17,265 nucleotides of DNA from Bacteroidota bacterium (GTDB lineage: Bacteria; Bacteroidota; Bacteroidia; Chitinophagales; Saprospiraceae). This document shows, one piece after another, positions 7,005 to 15,232 of the stretch; position 1 is the stretch's first letter; every line of letters begins with the position of its first letter. A model generated the notes under the pieces. The model saw only the letters and a program-made list of their open reading frames with translations. It was not told the origin of the DNA and made no database searches. The stretch is from assembly GCA_018969455.1 (NCBI GenBank), contig JAGWYI010000022.1:1-17265 (forward strand). The letters run 5' to 3'. The translations under genes and the position numbers were made by a program.

Positions 7005-9233
7005 ATGCGTGCCTTCTTTCTGTACTGTTTGTTCTTGTGCCCGCTCGGGTTGTTTTGCCAGGTAGATTTTAACAAAGGCTGGAAAATGAAACCCGGCGAC
7101 GATCCGGTATATGCGAAGGCTGCATGCATCGATCAGGATTGGGCTGCGGTTTCGCCGCTTCAAAATTGGGAAATGCAGGGCTTGCCCCAATACGACGGTT
7201 ATGTCTGGTACCGCCTGCATTTTTATTTACCCAGGAATCTGCTTTCATCATCGTATTTAAAAGACAGTGTGCGCTTCCTCCTCGGGCCCATCGACGATGT
7301 GGATGCCTGTTATTTAAATGGTGTTAAAATTGGCCAAAACGGCCATTTCCCCGACGAAGGGAAAGACGCTTACCGGACGGCCTGGGATGTTCCCCGACGC
7401 TATGTTTTGCCTGTTAACCACCTTGCACTGCACTGGGATGCCGAGAATGTGCTGGCGCTGCGGGTGTATGATGGCGGCGGACCAGGTGGTATGTTCGACA
7501 ATGTGGAGCGCTCGGCGGGTGCTGTCGATGTACTGGATTTTGTAAAAATGACGGTGCAGCACAGGGCACTTCAAAAAACGGAGAAAAACGGCTTTAACTA
7601 CGCAACGCAGTTCGAAAATCAATATCAAAAGCCCATTGCAGGCAGTCTGACGGTACAGGTATTTGCTTTTAAAGGTCAAAAAAAGCCTTTGAAAACCCTT
7701 CAATTTCCGGTAAATATACCGGCGAAAGGCAAGCAGGAAATCTTGGCCCACCTTGAATCTGTCGGCCGGAATTGGGTTTATTTTGAATTCAAGGAACAAT
7801 TAAGTGGAAAAACCACCCACCAATGGCAGGAGACCCCCTATGTCCTGACGCCAAAGGCCGGCGATCGTCCCGAAATTCACAATCCGGCGGTATACGGCGC
7901 CCGTCCGGGTGTGCCATTTCTTTATAAAATTGCGGCAAGCGGGAAAGCGCCTGTTTCGTACGCATCAAAAGGATTTCCACCGGGTGTTAAAATCAATGCG
8001 GCAACCGGAGTCATTAGCGGTACATTACAGCAAAGGGGTATGTTTAATATAACACTTTTTGCCACCAACAGCGCAGGAAGCGACTCCAAAACCATCTTAC
8101 TGGTTGTTGGCGACAATATTTGCCTCACACCGCCCATGGGCTGGAACTCCTGGAATTGCTGGGGCCTGCAGGTCAGCGATGAAAAGGTGCGCGCTGCCGC
8201 CGATGCGCTGCTCAGCAGTGGCCTGGCCGATTACGGCTGGAACTACATCAACATCGATGATGGCTGGGAAGCCCCCGGGCGCAATGCCCAAACGGGTGCG
8301 ATCGAGACCAACGAAAAATTTCCGAATATGCCCGCCTTGAGTGACTATTTGCATAAAAAAGGCTTTAAAATGGGCATTTATTCTTCGCCTGGTCCGAAAA
8401 CCTGCGGCAATTTTCTGGGTTCATACCAGCATGAAGCCCAGGATGCCCAAACCTGGGCCGATTGGGGCGTTGATTACCTGAAATACGATTGGTGTTCTTA
8501 CAGTGGCATTGCGCCGGAAAAACCAGACCTTGAAGCCTATAAGCACCCGTATGCAGTGATGCGTGCGGCCTTAAATGCCACCAACCGCGATATTGTATAC
8601 AGCATGTGCCAGTACGGCATGGGCGATGTTTGGCACTGGGGCGAAGAAGTGGGCGGAAATCTCTGGCGCACAACCGGCGATATTACAGATACCTGGGAAA
8701 GTATGTCGGGCATCGGTTTTTCCCAGGACAGCCTGCATTCATTCGCGCGCCCCGGCCATTGGAACGACCCCGATATGCTGGTGGTTGGCCACTTGGGATG
8801 GAGTGAGCAACTGCATCCATCAAGGCTGACACCGAGCGAGCAATACACCCACATCAGCTTGTGGGCCATGTTGTCGGCGCCCCTGTTGATTGGTTGTGAT
8901 TTGACGAAAATAGACGATTTTACCTTCAATTTGCTTGCCAACGACGAAGTATTAGCCATCGATCAGGACCATGATGGCAGGCAGGCAGAGAAAAAGCAGC
9001 AAGGACCGGATTATGAAATCTGGGTAAAAGCCCTCAGCGATGGCAGCCAGGCGATTGCCATTTTTAATCGTTCCGAACAAGATCGGGATATTACGACAGA
9101 TTGGGCGGCATTGGGGCTTGCCAATTACAAAACCGTACGCGACGTGTGGCAACAAAAAGATATAGGCAAATTTGGAAAAACCTGGCATGGCGCGGTGTAC
9201 GGGCACGGGGTACGGTTGTTGCGGGTGTATTGA
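7005..9233 (+). CDS. GH27 alpha-galactosidase, secreted, multidomain
   Basis: A predicted exported glycoside hydrolase of 742 residues that removes terminal alpha-D-galactose from glycans. The ATG at 7005 begins a signal peptide (MRAFFLYCLFLCPLGLFC, cleaved before QVD); the upstream extension would overlap the SH3b gene. About 20-185 look like a GH2-type sugar-binding jelly roll (GYVWYRLHFYLP, VLALRVYDGGGPGGMF). About 290-370 resemble a putative-Ig (He_PIG) domain (FPPGVKINAATGVISGTL). The GH27 barrel starts at 376 with PPMGWNSWN, then NIDDGW. The nucleophile is expected at D495 in KYDWC and the acid/base at D559 in WRTTGDITDTW, followed by GHWNDPDML; both catalytic residues are present. The C-terminus is a beta-sandwich. 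Family GH27 also contains alpha-N-acetylgalactosaminidases and isomaltodextranases, so the exact sugar is inferred. It has no T9SS tail, so it is probably periplasmic. Confidence 0.92.
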   Translation: MRAFFLYCLFLCPLGLFCQVDFNKGWKMKPGDDPVYAKAACIDQDWAAVSPLQNWEMQGLPQYDGYVWYRLHFYLPRNLLSSSYLKDSVRFLLGPIDDVDACYLNGVKIGQNGHFPDEGKDAYRTAWDVPRRYVLPVNHLALHWDAENVLALRVYDGGGPGGMFDNVERSAGAVDVLDFVKMTVQHRALQKTEKNGFNYATQFENQYQKPIAGSLTVQVFAFKGQKKPLKTLQFPVNIPAKGKQEILAHLESVGRNWVYFEFKEQLSGKTTHQWQETPYVLTPKAGDRPEIHNPAVYGARPGVPFLYKIAASGKAPVSYASKGFPPGVKINAATGVISGTLQQRGMFNITLFATNSAGSDSKTILLVVGDNICLTPPMGWNSWNCWGLQVSDEKVRAAADALLSSGLADYGWNYINIDDGWEAPGRNAQTGAIETNEKFPNMPALSDYLHKKGFKMGIYSSPGPKTCGNFLGSYQHEAQDAQTWADWGVDYLKYDWCSYSGIAPEKPDLEAYKHPYAVMRAALNATNRDIVYSMCQYGMGDVWHWGEEVGGNLWRTTGDITDTWESMSGIGFSQDSLHSFARPGHWNDPDMLVVGHLGWSEQLHPSRLTPSEQYTHISLWAMLSAPLLIGCDLTKIDDFTFNLLANDEVLAIDQDHDGRQAEKKQQGPDYEIWVKALSDGSQAIAIFNRSEQDRDITTDWAALGLANYKTVRDVWQQKDIGKFGKTWHGAVYGHGVRLLRVY

Positions 9234-9315
9234 ATCAGGGTACAGCTAAAAAAATCCCTGTTGCATGAATCAAAAACAAAATTTTGGCAGGTTCTCAGAA
9301 ACTGTTTTATATAAA

Positions 9316-10206
9316 ATGATGCGTATTACTGGATTTTTGATCGTTTTTTTGATTTCAATGTATGCCTGTAAATCGGGTTACTACATCGTGAGCGACCGCA
9401 CCCCGGAGGCCGGATTTACCGAAAATTGTGAAGGCCCGAATGTCGACAAGGAAGGCAACCTGTATGTCGTCAACTGGGGCAAAGATGGAACCATCGCCCG
9501 TATTCCGCCGGGAAAACCCGCCGAATTGTTCGTGCAACTGCCCCCGGGCAGCACCGCCAACAGCATTCAGTTCGATAAAAACGGCGATTTGCTCCTGGCC
9601 GATTTTACCGCACATCAGGTGCTTCGCGTAGACGCACGCACCCACGCAATCCAAACCTGGTGTAAAGACTTGCGATTCAACCAGCCTAATGATTTGACAA
9701 TCAGCCCGGAAGGCATTTTGTATGCCAGCGATCCCAACTGGCAAAACAGCACCGGGAACTTGTGGAAAATTGGCCGCGATCACAAGGCCTTGCTGTTGGA
9801 AGACAGCATGGGCGCCACCAATGGCATTACACTAAGCCCCGATGGGCGCCAATTGTTTGTGAATGAATCGATTCAACGCAATATTTGGGTGTATGATGTA
9901 ATACCGAACGGGAATGTGGAAAACAAAAAACTCTTTTACCATTTCAAGGAGGGTGGTCTGGATGGCATGAAATGCGACGCAAAAGGGAATGTGTACATAG
10001 CCCGTTGGGGGCTGGGGCAAATTGCCGTATTGTCACCTAAAGGAAAATTGCTGCGCAAAATTAAAACCAAAGGCCTGAAAGTGAGTAATTTATGTTTTGG
10101 TGGTCCCGATGGGAAAACCGTTTATGTCACCCTGCAAGACCGAAAATGTATAGAAACGTTTCAGAATCCCGTACCTGGCGCCAATTGGTTTCGCCGATCC
10201 CAATAA
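9316..10206 (+). CDS. SMP-30/gluconolactonase-like (LRE family) hydrolase, putative lipoprotein
   Basis: A six-bladed beta-propeller of about 296 residues in the SMP-30/gluconolactonase family, which opens sugar lactones or related esters with a divalent metal. Expected metal ligands are present: E39 (CEGPNVD), N169 (GATNGITLSPDG) and D216 (GGLDGMKCD). The substrate-site N125-D126 in QPNDLTISPEG is also present. I prefer the ATG at 9316 (or 9319) over 9265 because it places a short hydrophobic helix and SMYAC at the N-terminus, an apparent lipoprotein signal. It begins 82 nt after the alpha-galactosidase, on the same strand. Its stop and the facing GT22 stop are one base apart. The lactone substrate is unknown; a galactono- or glucono-type lactone is a guess from the neighbour. 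Non-enzymatic NHL-like binding is an alternative. Confidence 0.8.
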   Translation: MMRITGFLIVFLISMYACKSGYYIVSDRTPEAGFTENCEGPNVDKEGNLYVVNWGKDGTIARIPPGKPAELFVQLPPGSTANSIQFDKNGDLLLADFTAHQVLRVDARTHAIQTWCKDLRFNQPNDLTISPEGILYASDPNWQNSTGNLWKIGRDHKALLLEDSMGATNGITLSPDGRQLFVNESIQRNIWVYDVIPNGNVENKKLFYHFKEGGLDGMKCDAKGNVYIARWGLGQIAVLSPKGKLLRKIKTKGLKVSNLCFGGPDGKTVYVTLQDRKCIETFQNPVPGANWFRRSQ

Positions 10207-10207
10207 G

Positions 10208-11668
10208 TTAGCGGCATTCAGCCTCAGTAATTTCATAAATGCGCCACATGTGAGAACGCTCCTGCCAATGGTTGAAATTGAGCGCTGATACCCAATCCGG
10301 CCAGTAACAATAGGCCGACTTCATCAGAATCTTTGGGGCGTCTCCCTGTAAGCGCAACCGACGATGTACAAAATAATCCCCACGGTGCGCTACATGATGC
10401 AAAGTATCTATTCTGGAAATAATTTCTTCCTCGATGTCGGGATGATTATACACAAAAGAATGTACATCAACCAATTTATAAATGCTTTCTTTTTCTGATA
10501 TTATCTTGAGTGGGCCCTCATTTGCTTTTAAATACAAATGTCGGAAATACGGCATGAATGCTTGCAAGGGCTGGGTACAGAAAAAAAACCAGGCAAGACC
10601 ATTTATCAGCAGGGAAAAACGAAAAAGACGTCGAAAAGCCCGAGAATTCCAGGCATGTTGCGCCAAATCCTTCCAGCCGGAATAGGCCAAGTACAACACC
10701 GGGATCATCATTGGGAACATAAACCGCAATTCCTTGTGCGCCACCAAACTATGCCCTATAAAAAAAGGAACAAACGCCCATGTGAACAAATGGCTCCTTT
10801 TAAGATATAAGCCGCGAAACAGCCCCACAATTACCCATAAACTAACAGGCGGGAGCAATTTCACCAGTCCGATGGGCAAATAATACCACCAGGGTTCCAC
10901 CCCATACTCCCGGGCCTTGTGTTCCAAAATATTGCGGGTAAAATAATTCCAGGGTGTACAAACCCATTCGTTGTAGAACCAGCGATCAACGCCCATTCCG
11001 ATGCCTATTCCCAATAATCCACCCAGCAGCAAAAATACCCAGGTAGCCGCCGTCGGTTTTTTGATCCAAATGAACCAGGCGCCAAGGCCCAAGATGGAAA
11101 ATGCCATTTGAAACCGGATGTCAAAAGCGATCCCCAATAAAAATCCCACACCAAACCAGCTGAAACGGCTGGTTTTTCCGGCCAGCAGGATCCAACTTGC
11201 TCCCAAAAACGCCAGGGCCGCCCAGTTTTCGGATGAAAACCGAACCCCAAGCATCGGGCCAAACCACAAAAGCAAGCAGGACGCAAAAAACAGTTTTTGA
11301 TCCCGAGGGGGAAAATCAAGTGTGCTGCTCAGGCGGTACATCAAACCCAGCATCAAGGCCGCACTCAAAAAACGCAAACAGGCAACCTGGAAAAAAGGAT
11401 CATACATGCCAATTTGTTCCCAAAAAGAAAAATTCAGATAGGCAATCGTGGGCTGTAGTGCCGGTCGGATCCGATCTTTAAATTCCCAGGCCAGTTCCTG
11501 TTCGGGTGTATATCCCATTTTCCAATTGGCAAATTCCAATATCTGGAAGTGCTCATCGGGATGAAAATACCCCGAGGTGCACCCGGCAGCTACACCCAAT
11601 ATAATGGATGCCAACAAGAGCAGGCGCTTCCACGACCAATTCCGGATACCCAAAAGCAAGCCCATCAT
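10208..11668 (-). CDS. GT22-family (ALG9/PIG-B-like) integral membrane mannosyltransferase
   Basis: A polytopic membrane glycosyltransferase of about 486 residues, of the GT-C class that uses polyprenyl-phosphate sugars. Marks of GT22 are HPDEHFQ after the first membrane helix (H36-E39), RFSSENWAAL, and a D-RWFYNEWVCTPWNYF segment equivalent to the DxxFYGxWxxTPxNF motif. The HKELRFMFP motif near residue 311 matches the HKExRFxxP motif of PIG-B and ALG12. In eukaryotes this family adds mannose to GPI or N-glycan precursors; in bacteria the acceptor is usually unknown and may be an envelope lipid or glycan. The start is the ATG at 11668; a TTG at 11677 is less likely. It lies 9 nt after the FKBP stop on the same strand, so the two are probably co-transcribed. 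Its 3' end faces the lactonase gene with no visible terminator. Confidence 0.8.
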   Translation of the reverse strand: MMGLLLGIRNWSWKRLLLLASIILGVAAGCTSGYFHPDEHFQILEFANWKMGYTPEQELAWEFKDRIRPALQPTIAYLNFSFWEQIGMYDPFFQVACLRFLSAALMLGLMYRLSSTLDFPPRDQKLFFASCLLLWFGPMLGVRFSSENWAALAFLGASWILLAGKTSRFSWFGVGFLLGIAFDIRFQMAFSILGLGAWFIWIKKPTAATWVFLLLGGLLGIGIGMGVDRWFYNEWVCTPWNYFTRNILEHKAREYGVEPWWYYLPIGLVKLLPPVSLWVIVGLFRGLYLKRSHLFTWAFVPFFIGHSLVAHKELRFMFPMMIPVLYLAYSGWKDLAQHAWNSRAFRRLFRFSLLINGLAWFFFCTQPLQAFMPYFRHLYLKANEGPLKIISEKESIYKLVDVHSFVYNHPDIEEEIISRIDTLHHVAHRGDYFVHRRLRLQGDAPKILMKSAYCYWPDWVSALNFNHWQERSHMWRIYEITEAECR

Positions 11669-11677
11669 AGCAGGCAA

Positions 11678-12136
11678 TTAGAAATTGATCAGGGTAATAT
11701 CAAATATCAAGACCGAGTTGGCGGGTATTCCCTGATAGTTTCTGTTTCCATATCCCAGCCCGGAAGGGATGAAAAATTGCCCTGAACCCCCTTTTTGCAA
11801 CAAGGGAATACATTCCTGCCAACCCGTAATTACGCCAGAAAGCGCAAATTTGGCCGTTTGGCTGCCCGTGGTTTGATCAAAAACAGTACCATCCAAAAAA
11901 TATCCTTTGTATTGAACGGTTACCGTGGCTGTAGAACTGGGGTGGCCTCCACTGCCTTCCTTGGTTATAATGTAGTGGAGCCCGGAACTGGTTTTTTGAG
12001 CACTCAAACCGCGGTCGGTAAGGTATTGCTCAATCAATTGAACGTCTTTGGCCAATTGTTCCTCCGCAGAGAGGGACTTTTCGCAAGAAAGGCCTAACAC
12101 AGCCAAAAAGAGCATTAAAATAGAAAGTTTTTGCAT
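11678..12136 (-). CDS. FKBP-type peptidyl-prolyl cis-trans isomerase, lipoprotein
   Basis: A 152-residue envelope foldase that isomerises prolyl bonds in exported proteins. The N-terminus is a lipoprotein signal (MQKLSILMLFLAVLGLSC, Cys18), followed by a short helical linker (AEEQLAKDVQLIEQYL). The FKBP fold spans about 52-152. Expected pocket residues appear in VTVQYKGYFLDGTVFD, VITGWQECIPLLQKGG, FFIPSGLGYG and IPANSVLIFDITLINF. This is one FKBP domain without the long dimerisation region of FkpA/Mip, and it is of a type common in Bacteroidota. The ATG at 12136 is supported by the signal sequence. It heads a minus-strand pair with the GT22 gene. A good -7 box lies about 20 nt upstream. Confidence 0.92.
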   Translation of the reverse strand: MQKLSILMLFLAVLGLSCEKSLSAEEQLAKDVQLIEQYLTDRGLSAQKTSSGLHYIITKEGSGGHPSSTATVTVQYKGYFLDGTVFDQTTGSQTAKFALSGVITGWQECIPLLQKGGSGQFFIPSGLGYGNRNYQGIPANSVLIFDITLINF

Positions 12137-12155
12137 TGTTTATCTTTTTGAAGTA

Positions 12156-12183
12156 CAAAGGTACATTTTGCCCGCATGTCAAA
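12156..12183 (-). promoter_or_regulatory. Candidate promoter for the FKBP-GT22 pair
   Basis: Reading the minus strand, TTTG (12183-12180) is followed after 16 nt by TACCTTTG (12163-12156), a perfect match to TAnnTTTG. Transcription would start near 12150, just ahead of the ATG at 12136. The spacer is slightly shorter than the usual 17-23 nt measured from TTG. Confidence 0.5.
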
Positions 12184-12223
12184 ATGTTACATTCTTTTAA
12201 TCCAACGATTCAAAACCCTAAAA

Positions 12224-12255
12224 TTTTTAAGAAGAACTTGAAAACACTACATTTG
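12224..12255 (+). promoter_or_regulatory. Candidate promoter for the GH29 fucosidase
   Basis: TACATTTG at 12248-12255 matches TAnnTTTG perfectly. The -33 region is a T-run (around 12224-12228) rather than TTTG, so the upstream half is weak. The ATG at 12287 lies 31 nt downstream. The region is back to back with the FKBP promoter, so the two transcripts diverge from one roughly 150-nt intergenic segment. Confidence 0.45.
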
Positions 12256-12286
12256 TCCGTTCCTATCATGCAAAAAGAACATCATC

Positions 12287-14554
12287 ATGACACCAAATGG
12301 ATACTGGCGCTTATTGGTATTGATGCTTTTGCCCCTTTTGGCAAAAACGCAAAATGCCGTGCAAAATACCTACACTCCCGATTGGGAATCGCTTGACAAA
12401 CGCGCAACACCCGATTGGTGGAGCGACTCCAAATTCGGTATATTCATTCACTGGGGCGTTTATTCGGTACCTGCTTACACGCCCAAAGGAAATTATGCCG
12501 AGTGGTATCAGAACTCGCTGAATACCAATGCGCATGATGGTAAAGTACGCAACTACCACCGCACCAATTACGGCGACCGTACCTATTACGACCTGGCTGA
12601 TGATTTTAAAGCGGAGTTGTTCAATCCCGACGATTGGGCCAAATTGTTTGAAGCAGCAGGCGCCAAATACATGGTGATTACCTCCAAACACCATGATGGA
12701 TTTTGCCTTTGGCCAAGCCATGAAGCAGGTAAAACCTGGGGCTTTCCCTGGAGTGCCGATGTCCGCGGACCCAATCGGGATTTGATCGGGGATCTGTTTA
12801 AGGCAGTACAAAAAACGCAGGTAAAGCCCGGTTTATATTATTCTTTATATGAATGGTTTAATCCCTTGTGGAAATTCGATCCGGGCCGATATGCCGCCGA
12901 TCATGCCATGCCTCAATTGTACGATCTGGTACAACAATACCAACCCTGGATTGTATGGGCCGATGGCGATTGGGAAGCATCTCCAGAAACCTGGCAGTCG
13001 CCCCAGTTTTTGAGCTGGTTGTACAATGAAAGTGCCGTGAAGGATAAAGTGGTGGTGAATGATCGTTGGGGCAGTGGTACCAGGTTCAAACATGGCGGAA
13101 TTTATACCCCGGAATATCAACCCGAGTTGGAGTTTGAAGACCACGCATGGGAAGAAAGCCGTGGAATGGGTTATTCTTATGGTTACAACCGGGCCGAAGA
13201 CGTACAGGACTACAATTCGCAACAGGCACTGGTGCTGCACCTGGTAGATAAAGTGTCGCGGGGAGGCAACTTTTTGCTCGATATTGGTCCGGATGGGCAC
13301 GGACAAATTCCACCCATCATGCAAGAACGCTTGTTGGGAATTGGTAAGTGGCTGAAGATCAATGGCGAAGCAATTTATGGTACCCGGCGTTGGCGCATTA
13401 CGCATCAATGGAGCGCAGGCAACCGAAATTTCAAACCCGAACTGGTTGACGGTTGGAAAACAGGCGGCGATGTATTGTTGAAACAGACCATAGATCCGGA
13501 GCCAGGTTTTGCTGTTAAAGAGGTGTTTTATACTTACAACCCTAAAACAAAATCTTTATACGCCATTTTTCCGAAATATCCCGACAATAAAAAATTGATT
13601 TTGCACAACATCAACCTGCCACAGGGTACCGAAGTGACCCTGCTTGCCACTAAAGAAAAACTCCGATGGGAAAACAGCGCTGCTGCCCGGATTTTGGATG
13701 ATGACCGCCCAGGTAATGAGGTGCCAGGCTCAAAAACCTCGGCGCCAACAACGCTTAGCGATGGGCAAGAACTCATCCTGTATTTGCCCGAATACAAGCC
13801 GGCACTCGCTGCAAGCGCCGATGCTTATGTGGTGAAAATCAATAATTTTGGAGCGTATGTCGCCCGGCCCAAGGTAGAAGTAAAATACGATCCGAAAACC
13901 ATGGCCCCAACGGTGCTCATGCATACGCTCATGCAGGATGCGAGCATCCGGTACACGCTCGACGGCTCGGAACCACGCGCAAATTCCCCGGAATACAAAC
14001 AACCCATTATGCCCAAAAATGCCTGTACTGTACGGGCAAAAGTGTTTAAAAGCGGCTTGATGGAAAGCAATGAATCCAGTGCCAGCGTCAAAATCCTAAG
14101 CATGCAACCTGCATTGTCTATGTTCCGGGCCCCAGAACCCGGTTTGCGGATGGAACTCGTTACCGCACGGGGGAAATACACTGCGGCCTCTGTTTCGGAT
14201 GGACTGGTCGATAAATCGGCCGATGTTTTCGATTTTTCTTTGGATCCCGTCTGCTTGAACGGAACTTGTGGCGCCGTTTGGAAAGGATATATCAATGTAC
14301 CCAATTCGGGAGGCTATCAGTTTTGGACCAGTTCCGATGATGGCAGCTTGTTGTATATTGATAATCAGGTTATTGTCAACAACGACGGCGATCATGGCGA
14401 TACCGAACAAATGGGACTCGCCTATTTGCAGCAAGGTTGGCATCAAATAAAACTTGTTTATTTCAACAGTGGCGGACCAGGAAGTTTGAATGTGTCTTAC
14501 TGTCCGATTGGCGCAACTCGCAAGCCAATTCCGGGCGAAATGATGGCACATTAA
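12287..14554 (+). CDS. GH29 alpha-L-fucosidase with chitobiase-C-like and PA14 modules, secreted
   Basis: A 755-residue exported exoglycosidase that removes alpha-linked L-fucose from glycans with retention of configuration. The signal peptide is at about 1-20 (LLVLMLLPLLAKTQ). The GH29 barrel begins near 28, with KFGIFIHWGVYSVPAY (H55), SKHHDGFCLW (H135-H136) and the nucleophile motif WADGDW, where D226 corresponds to human FUCA1 D225. Residues about 527-605 resemble the chitobiase/beta-hexosaminidase C-terminal domain (SIRYTLDGSEPRANSPEY). About 618-745 are a PA14 domain (GYQFWTSSDDGSLLYIDNQ, then GWHQIKLVYFNSGGPGSL), which often binds carbohydrate. The GH29 acid/base residue is not conserved in sequence and I cannot assign it with confidence. 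There is no T9SS tail. The LysE-family gene starts 24 nt after the stop on the same strand. Confidence 0.92.
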   Translation: MTPNGYWRLLVLMLLPLLAKTQNAVQNTYTPDWESLDKRATPDWWSDSKFGIFIHWGVYSVPAYTPKGNYAEWYQNSLNTNAHDGKVRNYHRTNYGDRTYYDLADDFKAELFNPDDWAKLFEAAGAKYMVITSKHHDGFCLWPSHEAGKTWGFPWSADVRGPNRDLIGDLFKAVQKTQVKPGLYYSLYEWFNPLWKFDPGRYAADHAMPQLYDLVQQYQPWIVWADGDWEASPETWQSPQFLSWLYNESAVKDKVVVNDRWGSGTRFKHGGIYTPEYQPELEFEDHAWEESRGMGYSYGYNRAEDVQDYNSQQALVLHLVDKVSRGGNFLLDIGPDGHGQIPPIMQERLLGIGKWLKINGEAIYGTRRWRITHQWSAGNRNFKPELVDGWKTGGDVLLKQTIDPEPGFAVKEVFYTYNPKTKSLYAIFPKYPDNKKLILHNINLPQGTEVTLLATKEKLRWENSAAARILDDDRPGNEVPGSKTSAPTTLSDGQELILYLPEYKPALAASADAYVVKINNFGAYVARPKVEVKYDPKTMAPTVLMHTLMQDASIRYTLDGSEPRANSPEYKQPIMPKNACTVRAKVFKSGLMESNESSASVKILSMQPALSMFRAPEPGLRMELVTARGKYTAASVSDGLVDKSADVFDFSLDPVCLNGTCGAVWKGYINVPNSGGYQFWTSSDDGSLLYIDNQVIVNNDGDHGDTEQMGLAYLQQGWHQIKLVYFNSGGPGSLNVSYCPIGATRKPIPGEMMAH

Positions 14555-14578
14555 TTCCCGACACCGTATTTTTGCCGG

Positions 14579-15226
14579 ATGTTAGAAGCAGCATTGAAGG
14601 GCGGATTGGCCGGATTGGCCTATGGATTTTTGTTGGGCCCTTTGTTTTTTATTGGATTACGCATTACGCTTACGAAAGGATTCCGACACGGCCTTATGCT
14701 GGTGCTTGGCGCTTTTTGCAGCGATATGATTTTAATTGTGGCTACCTGGTGGGGCGCCCGCTACCTGTCGGATGTGGTGCAGGACGGGCCTTTTCATACC
14801 ACCCTGGGCACCATCAGCGCCTTGTTGGTGATCGGGTTTGGAATTTCAGCCATGTTGCCAGGTCGATCACGGCGCTTCCAAACCCAACAGGAAACCCTGG
14901 AAAGCGGAGAAAAACGCCGGATGAGTGTACTCAAAGGCTTTTTACTCAATATGGCCAATCCATCCAACTGGATTTTTTGGCTCAGCATGAATGCGGCTGC
15001 CAATTCCCAAATCCTCCAGGCTGGCACATCGGCCCCGGCCGTGATTTTTCTTACATCTGCCATTGGAGTCGTTTGCGCGTCAGATATTTGTAAAGTTATC
15101 TTAACTTATTACATCGGTCGCCGCATAACGCCTGAATTTATCCGAACCGTAGTGCTGGCTTCGGGCATATTGCTTATGGCCGTCGGAATTTGGATGCTGC
15201 TCAACATTTTTACCCACATCGTTTGA
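14579..15226 (+). CDS. LysE/RhtB-family membrane exporter
   Basis: A 215-residue inner-membrane protein with about six hydrophobic segments, the normal size for LysE/RhtB exporters of amino acids and similar small molecules. The N-terminal GLAYGFLLGPLFFIGL carries the family's G...GP signature and is followed by TKGFRHGLMLVLGAFCSD. The middle has a charged loop (about 95-120), then FLLNMANPSNWIFWLS, which matches the family's N-P---W region. The substrate is unknown. It lies 24 nt after the fucosidase and 6 nt before the oxygenase gene, which suggests one transcript. A perfect -7-type box (TATTTTTG, 14567-14574) ends only 4 nt before the ATG but has no -33 partner. Confidence 0.85.
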   Translation: MLEAALKGGLAGLAYGFLLGPLFFIGLRITLTKGFRHGLMLVLGAFCSDMILIVATWWGARYLSDVVQDGPFHTTLGTISALLVIGFGISAMLPGRSRRFQTQQETLESGEKRRMSVLKGFLLNMANPSNWIFWLSMNAAANSQILQAGTSAPAVIFLTSAIGVVCASDICKVILTYYIGRRITPEFIRTVVLASGILLMAVGIWMLLNIFTHIV

Positions 15227-15232
15227 ATCAAT

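Noticed and set aside
9236..9260. CAGGG / CCCTG inverted repeat after the alpha-galactosidase
   Set aside because: Only a 5-bp stem with a 15-nt loop and no T-run; too weak to call a terminator.
11569..11593. Lipobox-like VAAGC in the GT22 N-terminus
   Set aside because: It lies in the first membrane helix just before the HPDE active-site motif of a polytopic enzyme, so lipidation is unlikely.
12136..12396. 86-codon plus-strand frame spanning the divergent promoter region
   Set aside because: It overlaps the GH29 start in another frame and lies over both promoter boxes; no recognisable protein features.
4052..14554. Classical polysaccharide utilisation locus
   Set aside because: Two glycosidases and an MFS carrier are present, but no SusC, SusD, hybrid two-component regulator or anti-sigma pair is seen, and unrelated genes intervene.
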